Assembly: GCF_016907895.1 (NCBI RefSeq)
Contig: NZ_JAFBCV010000008.1
Coordinates: 62,001 to 126,000, forward strand
DNA: 64,000 nt
Direction of reading: 5' to 3'
Origin: Shouchella xiaoxiensis
GTDB taxonomy: Bacteria > Bacillota > Bacilli > Bacillales > Bacillaceae_D
Shown: positions 34,619-49,055 of the stretch, piece after piece
Layout of the letters: every line of letters begins with the position of its first letter
How positions within the stretch are numbered: position 1 is the first letter of the stretch
Program-made: the position numbers and the translations under genes
The notes under the pieces: model-generated
What the model was told of the DNA's origin: nothing
The model's input: the letters and a program-made list of their open reading frames with translations, nothing else
Database searches by the model: none

Positions 34619-35622
34619 TCGCTGGTCCCTCCTTCCCCTTCAGCTAAAATATCAAGATACAATTGATACTGTTCTTCACCGAAATAATCTTCCAGTGCGG
34701 GCATCATTGCTTCGCGGAAGGCATCGTGGTCAACGTTTTCATTGATCTCCATCCCGCTCTCGATTAAGCGATTAAGCACCGCCTCGGTTTCAGCATCGAG
34801 CAAATCTTGTGCATACGCCTCCGCTTCCTCAGCCGCTTCGCGTACTGCTGCTTGCTGATCTGCTGGCAACGCTTCCATTTGTTCGGTACCAACCACCACA
34901 TAAATCCATGAGCGTACATGTTCCGTCGTATTTAAGTGGGACTGTACCTCATAGAAACCGTTGCTCGCAATTAAATCATTTGGATTTTCCTGTCCATCAA
35001 TAACGCCTTGCTGGAGGCCGGTAAACACTTCATTTAAGCTAATAACTTGCGGCTGTGCTCCTGCCTCCGACCACGCATCTAAGAATAGTGGCACGTTTGG
35101 CACCCGCATGTTAAAACCCCTTAAATCTTCTGGAGTCGATATCGGGTAATTTGATGTTAAGTTTCGTGGCGCACGCTCCATATAAAACAGCGGCGTTAAG
35201 CCAATATCTCGCTCGATATCGCTTTCAATAATTGAACCAAGCTCGCCTTCAATGACCCGGCGCATATGGTGTTCATCTTCAAACGCATACGGGACGGCAA
35301 GCATAACCGCATTTGGCGTCCACACTTCCAGCGTCTCCCCTGTAATCGTCAAATCAGTCGCCCCTAGCCGAATCGAATTAATGTTATCGACTTCGCTCCC
35401 AAGCTGACTGTTTGGATAAACGTCAATCATGACTTTTCCGTCTGTCTTTTCCTCGACAAGACGTGAAAACTCAACGGCCGTCCGGTGCCAGAGGTGACTG
35501 GAATCGGAGATGTGTGTCATTTTCCAGTGCGTCACATCATCGCTTCCAGTAGAAGTACTCTGGGAGCATCCACTTAAAAGCAAAGCGCTAACTACGCAGG
35601 CGGTTGCCACATATTTCAACAT
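34615..35622 (-). CDS. TRAP transporter solute-binding lipoprotein (DctP family)
   Basis: 335 residues. Lipobox LLLSGC (Cys 19). The DctP fold is visible from WKMTHISDSSHLWHRTAVEF, IDVYPNSQLGSE, FNMRVPNVPLFLDAWSEAGA (with the conserved Arg that binds the substrate carboxylate) and EVFTGLQQGVIDGQENPNDL. It captures an organic acid outside the membrane. Operon context points to a hexuronate or aldonate. A 21-bp gap separates it from the GntR gene upstream, so it shares that promoter. Confidence 0.93.
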   Translation of the reverse strand: MLKYVATACVVSALLLSGCSQSTSTGSDDVTHWKMTHISDSSHLWHRTAVEFSRLVEEKTDGKVMIDVYPNSQLGSEVDNINSIRLGATDLTITGETLEVWTPNAVMLAVPYAFEDEHHMRRVIEGELGSIIESDIERDIGLTPLFYMERAPRNLTSNYPISTPEDLRGFNMRVPNVPLFLDAWSEAGAQPQVISLNEVFTGLQQGVIDGQENPNDLIASNGFYEVQSHLNTTEHVRSWIYVVVGTEQMEALPADQQAAVREAAEEAEAYAQDLLDAETEAVLNRLIESGMEINENVDHDAFREAMMPALEDYFGEEQYQLYLDILAEGEGGTSE

Positions 35623-35643
35623 GGTTGTCTCTCCTTTATCTGT

Positions 35644-36330
35644 CTAGTTATCTTGTTCATAAAAATAAGTAGGATATTCAGCGCGTAAGGCGCTCTGGTC
35701 AAACTTAAGCAGCGTCAAATGGGCATGCATGATCGATTCTGCACCTTTTCTATCATTTGTTTTAATCGCGTTCACCATCGCCTCATGTTGTTCAATCAGC
35801 AAATCCCAGTTCAACTTTAAATCCATACTTAGCTTTCGAAGCCGGTTGGAATGAGTATCCATTCGCTGAATGACCTGCCATACACGAAGCTTGTTTGTTC
35901 CCTCTGCTAGCAAACGATGAAACTCTCGATCAAGCTTGAACAGCGTCGTTTCGTCTTCTGCTTGCTTCGCTTTTTTCTGCGCTTCGACATTTTCCTGCAT
36001 CTGTTGCACAATTTGCTCGTGAATTAACTCACAGGCTAGCTTAATCATTCCTGTCTCTGCTTGTTCTCTTAGAAAGCGCGCTTCTTCCACATGATCAAGA
36101 TCGATTAGCGTGACAAACGATCCCCGCTGCGGCAGTACCGTTAATAGTTCATCTTCTGAAAGCTTCAAGAACGCTTCTCTAACCGGCGTTCGGCTCACTT
36201 CCAACTCTTCCGCAATTTCCTTTTCCGAGATCGCCGAACCTGGTGGGAGCTCTAGCGTCATGATTAATTCACGGATTGTTTCATACACAAATTCCCTAGT
36301 GGAAACTTTAAATCTCGCTCGATTTAACAT
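35644..36330 (-). CDS. GntR-family regulator with FCD domain, controls the hexuronate operon
   Basis: About 228 residues from ATG 36330 (AAGAGGTGAG upstream). Residues 8-75 form the winged helix (SEKEIAEELEVSRTPVREAF is the recognition segment). Residues 90-215 form the all-helical FCD ligand domain with DREFHRLLAEGTNK and EQHEAMVNAIKTND/HAHLTLL metal-binding Asp and His residues. Members of this branch (UxuR, ExuR and KdgR relatives) release DNA when a sugar acid binds. First gene of the operon and divergent from the Ldh gene; it probably acts on the inverted repeat at 36362-36376. Confidence 0.9.
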   Translation of the reverse strand: MLNRARFKVSTREFVYETIRELIMTLELPPGSAISEKEIAEELEVSRTPVREAFLKLSEDELLTVLPQRGSFVTLIDLDHVEEARFLREQAETGMIKLACELIHEQIVQQMQENVEAQKKAKQAEDETTLFKLDREFHRLLAEGTNKLRVWQVIQRMDTHSNRLRKLSMDLKLNWDLLIEQHEAMVNAIKTNDRKGAESIMHAHLTLLKFDQSALRAEYPTYFYEQDN

Positions 36331-36361
36331 CTTCTCACCTCTTAAAATAAACTCTACCACA

Positions 36362-36402
36362 CTACCATACAAGTATGCTACGATTATTTTAAAGCGTTTA
36401 CA
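36362..36402. promoter_or_regulatory. Divergent regulatory gap: GntR-type inverted repeat and cre site
   Basis: CATAC-AA-GTATG at about 36366-36377 is a short palindrome of the ATACTTGTAT type bound by FCD GntR regulators. TTAAAGCGTTTACA at 36389-36402 matches the CcpA cre consensus TGWAANCGNTNWCA except at the second base. The cre lies just upstream of the ribosome binding site of the plus-strand gene, a classical roadblock position, and would link both operons to carbon catabolite repression. Confidence 0.65.
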
Positions 36403-36418
36403 ACAAGGAGGAGATCTC

Positions 36419-37429
36419 ATGCCCCATCTCTCTACAGAAGAACTAATAGCACTCACCTTACAGCAATTTACTCAGGCAGGAGTTGATCAAGCAACCGCAG
36501 AGGCCGTAACCGACGTGCTAATCCACGCAAACCTTCGTGGCGTTGATTCACACGGCGTGCTCCGCGTCGAGCATTATCTCACACGTATTAAAGCAGGCGG
36601 CATTAATCTAACGCCGAACCCTAAGCTAACAAAAACCTCTTGCTCTACCCTGCTCTACGATGGCGACAACGGCTTCGGCCAAGCGATCTCCAAGCAGGCG
36701 ATGGCAGCAGCGATTACTCAAGCCTCCGAATCCGGCATGAGCGCTGTTGCCGTCAAAAACAGTAGTCACTGTGGCGCTTTATCTTATTTTGTTCAACAAG
36801 CAGCAGAGGCGAAAATGATTGGGATTGCGATGTCACACACCGATAAAATTGTCGTGCCCTTTGGTGGAGCAGAGCCGTTTTTTGGGACGAATCCAATCGC
36901 CTTCGGTTTTCCGACAGACAAGGAAGATCCTGTTATTCTCGACCTTGCCACAAGCACCGTTGCCCTCGGCAAAATTTTGAATGCAAAAGAAAACGAGCAG
37001 CCCATTCCCCACGGTTGGGGGGTTGATTCCTCTGGTCAATCTACAACAAATCCAGAAAATGTTGCCGCTCTCACGCCGTTCGGCGGACCAAAAGGCTACG
37101 GTCTAGCCATGGTCGTCGAAATTTTCTCTGCCCTGCTCACCGGCGCCGCGTTTGGGCCACACGTCTCTAAAATGTACGGCGACTACGAACAGAACCGCGA
37201 GCTCGGACACTTCTATATGGCGATTGACCCTGCTGTGTTTACAGGACTCAACAGCTTTGCCACTCGGCTCGATCAGATGATCGCAGAAATAAGACAAACA
37301 CCAGCTGCCGAAGGAGTTGATCAAGTTCTCGTTCCCGGGGAAATTGAAAACCAAATTGCTCGCAAGCGTAAGGAAGAAGGCATTCCTATACCGGAGAGTG
37401 TGTATCGGTTTTTGGTGGGGGAGTCTTAA
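36419..37429 (+). CDS. Ldh-family NAD(P)-dependent oxidoreductase (YjmC/malate-lactate-ureidoglycolate type)
   Basis: 336 residues from ATG 36419 (AAGGAGGAG upstream). HANLRGVDSHGVLRVEHYLT, VKNSSHCGALSYFVQQAAE, GTNPIAFGFPT and GPKGYGLAMVVEIFSALLTG are the conserved blocks of the type-2 malate/L-lactate dehydrogenase family, with the GVDSHG and SSHCG active-site histidines. B. subtilis carries the homologue yjmC inside its hexuronate operon. It probably reduces or oxidises a 2-keto or 2-hydroxy acid of this pathway. Allantoin-linked AllD is the main alternative and no such pathway is nearby. Confidence 0.88.
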   Translation: MPHLSTEELIALTLQQFTQAGVDQATAEAVTDVLIHANLRGVDSHGVLRVEHYLTRIKAGGINLTPNPKLTKTSCSTLLYDGDNGFGQAISKQAMAAAITQASESGMSAVAVKNSSHCGALSYFVQQAAEAKMIGIAMSHTDKIVVPFGGAEPFFGTNPIAFGFPTDKEDPVILDLATSTVALGKILNAKENEQPIPHGWGVDSSGQSTTNPENVAALTPFGGPKGYGLAMVVEIFSALLTGAAFGPHVSKMYGDYEQNRELGHFYMAIDPAVFTGLNSFATRLDQMIAEIRQTPAAEGVDQVLVPGEIENQIARKRKEEGIPIPESVYRFLVGES

Positions 37430-37448
37430 TAAGACTCTCCCTTTTTTA
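37418..37448 (+). terminator. Intrinsic terminator
   Basis: GGGAGTCTT/AAGACTCTCCC with a three-base loop and TTTTTT. The stem includes the last codons and stop of the oxidoreductase gene. Confidence 0.9.
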
Positions 37449-37501
37449 TGAAACATTTTTTGCAGGTTTTCGTAGGTATGGAATAAAAAAGGAGGTCTCT
37501 T

Positions 37502-38050
37502 GTGAAAAGAAAACACTTAGAGACGCATTTTACTAAGCTATTGAATCAACGCGCAGTCATGCTTGAGGTAATGATTCCATATGCAGGAGAAGAATGGACG
37601 CGGCCAAATGAAGAGAAATGGTCGTTTGGAGAGACGTACCTCCATCTATACCTACTACTCAAATGGTTTAGGCGGCTAAATCAAGTATATCTTCCCATTG
37701 CTTCAAAGCTTGCCTATCCTTTTAGAAATAAACCTTCCGATTGGCAAAGTGAGAATGTTTACGAACTCTATCAACAAAAAAATCAAAAGACGATGAAAGC
37801 ACCGTTTTTCTTAATGCCTCCAAACACCACAAAGTTACAACCACAGTTTCATGATATACTAACGATTTTAGACGAAGAAACGGACAAGCTCGCTATGCTC
37901 GTTTGTCATCTTGATGAAGATATCGCTGGGCATATTCGCTATCCAGATCCCCTTGCCGGTAATCCCAACCTTCTTCAAGCCATTGATTTACTTGCGATTC
38001 ACGAACAGCATCATTTCCGTTTATGCAAACAGTATTACAAGCTCGAATAA
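37502..38050 (+). CDS. DinB superfamily protein
   Basis: 182 residues from GTG 37502 (GGAGG 6 nt upstream). Helical throughout. EKWSFGETYLHLYLLLKWFR in the first third and DLLAIHEQHHFRLCKQYY at the end supply the metal-binding His residues of the DinB_2 four-helix bundle. Possibly a bacillithiol-dependent or other metal-dependent enzyme; function not known. Alone between the hexuronate locus and the collagen-like gene. Confidence 0.78.
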   Translation: MKRKHLETHFTKLLNQRAVMLEVMIPYAGEEWTRPNEEKWSFGETYLHLYLLLKWFRRLNQVYLPIASKLAYPFRNKPSDWQSENVYELYQQKNQKTMKAPFFLMPPNTTKLQPQFHDILTILDEETDKLAMLVCHLDEDIAGHIRYPDPLAGNPNLLQAIDLLAIHEQHHFRLCKQYYKLE

Positions 38051-38092
38051 GCCTGTATGTTGAGCAAGGTGTTAAGGTGAAATAGATTATAA

Positions 38093-38120
38093 GAAAAAAA
38101 GACACCCTTTCTCAGGTGTC
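38093..38120 (-). terminator. Intrinsic terminator
   Basis: GACACC/GGTGTC stem read on the minus strand with a T-run of seven, ending the small membrane-protein reading frame at 38121. Confidence 0.75.
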
Positions 38121-38351
38121 TTAGTCCGTCTCGTCAGCAGGATTTTTCCCATTAAATGTTGTAAAGAAGACGATTAATCCAACAACAAACGCTGCGAGCG
38201 CGACCCACGCAAGCGTATTCGATACGGGAATAACGTCAAGAAAACCTAATACGGTGATGATGGGCATCGGACCAAGCTGGTAAGCACGGTCTTGTAGCGA
38301 GAGTGACGCATCCCTTTCCGAAATGAAGCCATGGCCTTCCTCCTCATATAT
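38121..38351 (-). pseudogene. Small membrane protein frame whose expected start codon is ATA
   Basis: A 76-codon frame gives DASLSLQDRAYQLGPMPIIT and VALAAFVVGLIVFFTTF followed by NGKNPADETD, a plausible one- or two-helix membrane protein with a terminator after it. AGGAGAAGAG precedes an ATA (38351-38349) exactly where ATG would be expected. The first in-frame ATG (38267) has no ribosome binding site and removes the N-terminal third. The ATG with the best site nearby is in another frame that stops after 28 codons. Either start-codon loss, ATA initiation or a sequence error. Confidence 0.4.
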
Positions 38352-38417
38352 GCGTTTCTCTTCTCCTACCCTCGATTATGGGAAGTGAAACAGTTATTGA
38401 GGAGTGGGCTGTCAGTT

Positions 38418-44426
<6,009 letters not shown>

Positions 44427-44462
44427 TTAACGGGGTTAGTGATTTTCTTATTCTACTCACAT

Positions 44463-44497
44463 AAAAAAACAACCGCATGTAAAACATGCAGTTGTTC
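44463..44497 (-). terminator. Intrinsic terminator
   Basis: AACAACTGCATGT/ACATGCGGTTGTT with a short loop and a T-run of seven on the minus strand, directly after the glycerol dehydrogenase gene. Confidence 0.9.
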
Positions 44498-44505
44498 CAT
44501 GTACC

Positions 44506-45615
44506 TTATTTTCTTTCTAAATAAGAAAGGGAATACTGATCGGCTGCGATCATTGCGTCCACAACAGAATCAACCGTTGGCGGTGTCGGCATATTGTGGC
44601 TGCTTTCTCCTTCTTGAAGTGCGGTTTCAGCAACTCTTAGAAGATCTTCACGTTCAAGATCATCAATGTGTAGATCTTTAAACGTTGTCGGCAAGCCTAG
44701 GCTTTGCAATAGCGAGATATAGCGATTAATTTCCTGTTGGTCCCGTGCTTCGTAAGCAAGCTGTGTTAAGATACCGAAGGCAACTTTTTCGCCGTGGCTC
44801 TTATGGTGAATATCGCCATCAAGGACGGTAAATCCATTATGAACGGCGTGTGCTAGACCGAGGCCGGCGCTCTCGAACCCGAGTCCACTGAGCAATGTAT
44901 TTGCTTCTACAATTTGCTCAAGCGCATAAGAAACAACTTTGCGTTTATTTGATTCATACGCAAGCAGTGCGTAATCAAACAGCACTTGCTCACATTTTTC
45001 CGCAATTGCTAGTCCAGCTATTGTAGCTTGTCCACCGGCCATTGTCGTTCCACGGGCTTCCAGACTTGCACGTGCTTCTACCCATGTTGCAAGGGCATCG
45101 GCAATTCCTGCTGCTAGAAACTGCGGTGGTGCTCCAGCAATGATCGCTGTATCGAGCAAGACTAGATCAGGGTTCTTCGAGTAAAAGCGATAGCGCTCAA
45201 ATACGCCTTCATCAGAATAGATTACGGAGAGTGCGCTTGTTGGCGCATCCGTCGAAGCGGTTGTTGGGATTACCGCACATGCCGCTCCTTCAACAGAATC
45301 ACGTACACCTTTAGCGGTATCAATTGTTTTTCCACCACCGACACCAACAATAACATCAATTCCTTCCTCATTCGCTTGTTTGGAAATCCGTTCAATTTCT
45401 TTAGCAGAAGCTTCGCCTTCAAACGTAATCTCTAAAACAGAAATATCTTTCTTCTTCAAGCTATCAGCAACGCGATTTGCGGCAATTTCCCAGACCGTTT
45501 TATCAGCAATGATCATTGCTTTCTTACCGAGGTCAGCGATATATTCGCCTGCTTTTTCAACTGTATCTCTTCCTTGCACATATTTACTAGGGCTAATAAA
45601 AATCTTTTCACTCAT
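44506..45615 (-). CDS. gldA: Glycerol dehydrogenase
   Basis: 369 residues, iron/zinc-type alcohol dehydrogenase III family. [20 protein letters not shown] is the family N-terminus. [17 protein letters not shown] binds [26 protein letters not shown] and [11 protein letters not shown] carry the metal-binding Asp and two His. It oxidises glycerol to dihydroxyacetone with NAD. Length matches B. stearothermophilus GldA (about 370). The ribosome binding site (GGACGTGA) is modest. Stands as a single gene with its own terminator, before the giant collagen-like gene. Confidence 0.95.
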   Translation of the reverse strand: MSEKIFISPSKYVQGRDTVEKAGEYIADLGKKAMIIADKTVWEIAANRVADSLKKKDISVLEITFEGEASAKEIERISKQANEEGIDVIVGVGGGKTIDTAKGVRDSVEGAACAVIPTTASTDAPTSALSVIYSDEGVFERYRFYSKNPDLVLLDTAIIAGAPPQFLAAGIADALATWVEARASLEARGTTMAGGQATIAGLAIAEKCEQVLFDYALLAYESNKRKVVSYALEQIVEANTLLSGLGFESAGLGLAHAVHNGFTVLDGDIHHKSHGEKVAFGILTQLAYEARDQQEINRYISLLQSLGLPTTFKDLHIDDLEREDLLRVAETALQEGESSHNMPTPPTVDSVVDAMIAADQYSLSYLERK

Positions 45616-45691
45616 GTATCGTCACGTCCATTCTCAGGTTATGTAGTATACAATACCCAAAAAACAGTGAAAAAAACCTGACAGAATCAAC

Positions 45692-45717
45692 AAAAAAAGA
45701 GCAACCCACTGGTTACC
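45692..45717 (-). terminator. Intrinsic terminator
   Basis: GTAACC/GGTTGC stem with a four-base loop and a T-run on the minus strand, at the end of the small membrane-protein gene. Confidence 0.7.
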
Positions 45718-45718
45718 C

Positions 45719-45925
45719 TTATTTCCCATCTCGCTCTTTCAATTCAGTTAAAATCTCGTGCTGTAAGGTAAGAATTTCATGACGCTCTTTCTCTGCTTTC
45801 TCTCTTGAATCGCGCTGTTCTCTTGCGTAATCTACGATCTTACGTCCTGCCCATACAAGCAAAACAACCCACAGAATGACAATGACACTAGCAACAACAA
45901 ACAAAAGAATTGAATTTATCGCCAA
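45719..45925 (-). CDS. Small membrane protein with coiled-coil tail
   Basis: 68 residues from TTG 45925, which has AAGGAAGGGG 8 nt upstream. One membrane helix (ILLFVVASVIVILWVVLLVW), then a charged helical tail AREQRDSREKAEKERHEIL likely to form a coiled coil in the cytoplasm. Function unknown. Only 16 bp after the RsbR-like gene, so probably cotranscribed with it. Confidence 0.65.
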   Translation of the reverse strand: MAINSILLFVVASVIVILWVVLLVWAGRKIVDYAREQRDSREKAEKERHEILTLQHEILTELKERDGK

Positions 45926-45941
45926 ATGAGTGCCCCTTCCT

Positions 45942-46775
45942 TTAAATGGTTAAACCGCCACTTTCATCTGATAAATGCTTGAATGCTTGGCGGAGCGTGC
46001 TGTAAATCTTAATATCTACTTTAATTCCGAGCGAGACCATTGTCTGAGCAATTTCTGGGCGAACACCGCTAATCATTGTCTTAATTCCAATTAATTTAAG
46101 CGCGTCGGTTACTTTAAAAATTTGCGCAGCAACCATTGTGTCGATGACGCTGACACCAGATAAATCGAGAATGATATAATTCAGTCCGAAATCAGACCCT
46201 TTATCGAGGGCGTTTGTCATTAGATATTGCGCTCGTTTTGTATCAATCTCTCCGATGATTGGAATAATACCAACATCATCAGTGAGCTGTACCAGTGGAA
46301 CAGATAGCTCATCAATTGCGTATTTTGCCACTTCAATATTATTTGCGTATTCCCGCATATACATCTGACTTACCTTTTGCGTCGCTTGATCAACCACTGC
46401 GTTAAATTCTGATAGTATTGCGTAGAGTGTTTTAAAGGAAAATCCTTTTTCTTCTGCTTCATTCTTAATAAGTTCACCCATTCGATCACGGTAATACGTA
46501 ATTTCTGTCAGCGCTACATCTAACGGCATTTCCAATGACACCAGAAGCCCGGCGACTGCTTCACCCCAACGTTCAATCGCTTCCTTCGATTTCTCTGGTC
46601 CTGTCAAAATCGAATTGGCATAAACTTCAATTAACTCGTGGCGCCATGGCTTTAGTCTCGTCATAAGCGTGTTGTCATCCATGCCTTCATGTGATGGTGG
46701 CATGTTTGCCAAGGTCATTTTCTCATTTAAAATGCTTTCTTGAATTGGCTTTAATTGCTCTCTCGTTTCAATCAT
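45942..46775 (-). CDS. RsbR-type stressosome protein with STAS domain
   Basis: 277 residues. Residues 1-140 are a helical N-terminal sensor domain of the RsbRD type (no globin pattern seen). Residues 150-270 are the STAS domain with PIIGEIDTKRAQ and LDLSGVSVIDTMVAAQIFKV. The two threonines correspond to Thr171 and Thr205 of B. subtilis RsbRA, both phosphorylated by RsbT. GVRPEIAQT is also typical. It should join RsbS in the stressosome and tune sigma-B. A paralogue is at 58695. No rsbS or rsbT is near, so it is an accessory RsbR gene. Confidence 0.88.
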   Translation of the reverse strand: MIETREQLKPIQESILNEKMTLANMPPSHEGMDDNTLMTRLKPWRHELIEVYANSILTGPEKSKEAIERWGEAVAGLLVSLEMPLDVALTEITYYRDRMGELIKNEAEEKGFSFKTLYAILSEFNAVVDQATQKVSQMYMREYANNIEVAKYAIDELSVPLVQLTDDVGIIPIIGEIDTKRAQYLMTNALDKGSDFGLNYIILDLSGVSVIDTMVAAQIFKVTDALKLIGIKTMISGVRPEIAQTMVSLGIKVDIKIYSTLRQAFKHLSDESGGLTI

Positions 46776-46902
46776 CCTGGACTCTCCCGCTACATAAATT
46801 CATTATTATGATGTAACTATACCATAGAGTAGACGTAAGCATAGCGCGATAAATTGATTTTCTTGCTTTATAATCGAATGGTGGCACAGTATGTATTCGT
46901 TC

Positions 46903-47370
46903 TTAGTGTTTTTTCCCGCGGTCACGTCCAAGCTCTTCCAGCATTTCCATCGCTTGCTCTAGATCAAACGTGCTCTGAAACCGGTAATCTGATTCATCAA
47001 TAATGCGGTAATGTTGACTAATGACATTTTGCTGGAGCCTGAATCTTCCCGAGTTTTTGATCAGTTTCCACCAAACTTTACCACCCATCGTCTTGTACTT
47101 TGTCCCTTTACTTGTTTCATCAGCTAACAGTTTAATGATTACAATAGGGTCATCCCCAAAGGTCTGCTCTAGGATTTCGCTGTCTTGAAATATCGCGCAT
47201 ACCGCGACAACAATGGTCCAATCCGCCCGCATCCGCCCTGTCTCGATCTGGTCAACTGTCCGTTTCGAAATACCAAGCGCATTGGCAAGTTGATGTTGCG
47301 TCAGCTCATGTTCCAACCGAATGAGCTTTAGTTTTTTAGACACAACAATGATCGCATGGCTACGGTTCAT
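46903..47370 (-). CDS. XRE-type HTH transcriptional regulator
   Basis: About 155 residues from ATG 47370 (AAAGGAGTGG upstream). Helix-turn-helix LTQHQLANALGISKRTVDQI lies at residues 22-45. The rest (VWWKLIKNSGRFRLQQNVIS and HYRIIDESDYRFQSTFDLEQ) is an uncharacterised alpha/beta region that may sense a ligand. It is 28 bp from the YdcZ-type transporter gene on the same strand and may belong to that operon. Target unknown. Confidence 0.7.
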   Translation of the reverse strand: MNRSHAIIVVSKKLKLIRLEHELTQHQLANALGISKRTVDQIETGRMRADWTIVVAVCAIFQDSEILEQTFGDDPIVIIKLLADETSKGTKYKTMGGKVWWKLIKNSGRFRLQQNVISQHYRIIDESDYRFQSTFDLEQAMEMLEELGRDRGKKH

Positions 47371-47398
47371 ACTTTCCACTCCTTTCTTAGGCTTACTC

Positions 47399-47866
47399 CT
47401 ATTCCTCTCTACGTATGCCAGTTGTCTTCGTTTCTTTTTTATACGAAAAGAGCAAAACTCCTGCAAGAATGAGTAAAATTCCTAAGACTTTCATAGGACT
47501 TAATGGTATTTGTTCTAACCCCAGCCAACCCGTGGAATCCCACAAGAGCGCGGTTCCTAGTTGGGCAACAAGCACGACCGATATCGTAAATGTTGGACCG
47601 AGCCGCTTCATCGCTTGAACAAGCGAGAACACAACCCCGACACCAATGACGCCACCAAACCAGTACCACGTCTCCATTTGAACCAGCTGGACAAGAGTTT
47701 GTGGTTCCAGTATAACTACAGGGATAAACGCAAATAAAAAGCCCATCCCCAAAGCGAGCGTCGTTGTCATCCATGATCCCGTTTTCTCATTCACTTTGTT
47801 ATTAAAAACGGTTTGTAAACTAATCGCAGCACCAGCCATCGCTGCCAGCACCATTCCGACAATCAT
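47399..47866 (-). CDS. YdcZ/DUF606 transporter-type membrane protein
   Basis: About 155 residues from ATG 47866 (AAGGAGAAGG upstream). Five membrane helices. VLAAMAGAAISLQTVFNNKV near the start and LVAQLGTALLWDSTGWLG plus PMKVLGILLILAGVLLF at the end define DUF606, a half-size DMT-like family thought to dimerise. The family is often found as two adjacent genes and here the second copy lies at 48547, split by a regulator gene. The start overlaps the regulator stop by 4 bp. Substrate unknown. Confidence 0.85.
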   Translation of the reverse strand: MIVGMVLAAMAGAAISLQTVFNNKVNEKTGSWMTTTLALGMGFLFAFIPVVILEPQTLVQLVQMETWYWFGGVIGVGVVFSLVQAMKRLGPTFTISVVLVAQLGTALLWDSTGWLGLEQIPLSPMKVLGILLILAGVLLFSYKKETKTTGIRREE

Positions 47867-48534
47867 TTGCTTCCTTCTCCTTCGAGCTCTTCCACCAATT
47901 GCTGAAGTCTCTGTTGATTGTATATTTGAATCATTCCCCGCTCCCGGCAAATTAGCTGTTTTTGCTCGAGTTTTTTGATGACCCGATTTAAGTGACGATA
48001 GGACGTGCCGAGTACATCCGCAAGCTCCTTCGTTTTCACTTTCTCTTCCGTTGCCGCTAGTAGATAACGGGCAAGCCTTGCTTCCACTGGATGTAGCAGC
48101 TGAAAGCTAGATACATCCGTATCGATGTAAAACTTCTTCGTCACCACTTCCAATAAAAAACGCATCCAGACTGCCGATTCGCGTCCATGGGCATCAAGTG
48201 CCGCATATGGAAATAAGAGCATCGCTCCGTCAGATACAGCTTCAACCGTATTAATCACCGGCTTTTTTTGGATGTATTCAATGTCACCAATCGCCTCAAC
48301 TGGATCTTTGTAGCAGAGGATGAGCGTCCTCCCTTGAGGGGAGTTTTTATATATTTTAATGCGCCCTTTTACGAGTAAATAGAGGTGAACGATTATTTCT
48401 CCTTGCACGCACACGGAATCTCCTTTTTTCAGCTGTAAGATAGACGCCTGCGCTTGTAACGGTTCTGGAACAACCCCCTCAAGCTGATGATCCAGCAAGA
48501 ATTGTTCAATCTGTTCCTGTTCTTTCCGCATCAT
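47863..48534 (-). CDS. Crp/Fnr-family transcriptional regulator, YeiL-like
   Basis: 223 residues. Cyclic-nucleotide-binding-like beta roll (KKGDSVCVQGEIIVHLYLLV, then GRIKIYKNSPQGRTLIL) at residues 30-120. A dimer helix follows, and then a winged helix with EKVKTKELADVLGTSYRHLN and RVIKKLEQKQLI. The Arg and Ser residues that bind cAMP are not conserved, and no Fe-S cysteine cluster is visible, so the effector is unknown. AGGAGGGGTG precedes ATG 48534. Lies between two YdcZ genes and probably controls them. Confidence 0.88.
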   Translation of the reverse strand: MMRKEQEQIEQFLLDHQLEGVVPEPLQAQASILQLKKGDSVCVQGEIIVHLYLLVKGRIKIYKNSPQGRTLILCYKDPVEAIGDIEYIQKKPVINTVEAVSDGAMLLFPYAALDAHGRESAVWMRFLLEVVTKKFYIDTDVSSFQLLHPVEARLARYLLAATEEKVKTKELADVLGTSYRHLNRVIKKLEQKQLICRERGMIQIYNQQRLQQLVEELEGEGSK

Positions 48535-48546
48535 CGATCACCCCTC

Positions 48547-48990
48547 CTAAAATTGCATGATTAATACACCAATGATCATCATGGCTACTCCGATAAATTG
48601 CGGCGCTCCGAATGCAGGTTTCTCGATTTCAAACCAGCCACGGACATCAATTAGAAACGCCATTACAATTTGCGCAACAAGGATAACAGACATCGTCACC
48701 GTTACACCAATGAGCTGAATCGATGTTACTTCATTAAAGATAATAAACACGCCAAATGCCCCCGCAAATAAATAGAGGGGCTTCACCCTTCTTAACTGCG
48801 CCGGCTTTCCGTCCCGGACGAGTAAAAGAATGATTAGAGCCAAACAAAAACCAGCAAACTGCGTTACGGCAATAGCAGGTAGCGTGCCGACATCTTGGCT
48901 AATTCTCGAATTAATTACGCCTTGTAGCGTAATGCATGTTCCTGCGATTAACGCAAACAGAATTCCTTTTATTTCCCTCACCCCTCTCAT
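48547..48990 (-). CDS. YdcZ/DUF606 transporter-type membrane protein
   Basis: About 147 residues, five membrane helices. KGILFALIAGTCITLQGVIN is the family N-terminus and FGAPQFIGVAMMIIGVLIM the C-terminus. The best-placed initiation codon by comparison with relatives (which begin MKGIL) is an ATA at 48972 directly after GAGGGGTGAGGGAA. ATG 48990 in the same frame has no ribosome binding site. It is 12 bp before the regulator gene. With the 47399 protein it could form a heterodimeric transporter. Confidence 0.8.
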   Translation of the reverse strand: MRGVREIKGILFALIAGTCITLQGVINSRISQDVGTLPAIAVTQFAGFCLALIILLLVRDGKPAQLRRVKPLYLFAGAFGVFIIFNEVTSIQLIGVTVTMSVILVAQIVMAFLIDVRGWFEIEKPAFGAPQFIGVAMMIIGVLIMQF

Positions 48991-49013
48991 AGTAAAAGAC
49001 ATTGTGCCCAAAG

Positions 49014-49037
49014 AAAAAAGGACCTATGTCCTTTTTT
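49014..49037 (-). terminator. Intrinsic terminator
   Basis: AAAAAAGGAC/GTCCTTTTTT with a four-base loop, symmetrical and therefore active in both directions. It ends the SUKH gene and lies upstream of the YdcZ gene. Confidence 0.85.
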
Positions 49038-49055
49038 GTGAGGTTGTGGCACCAT

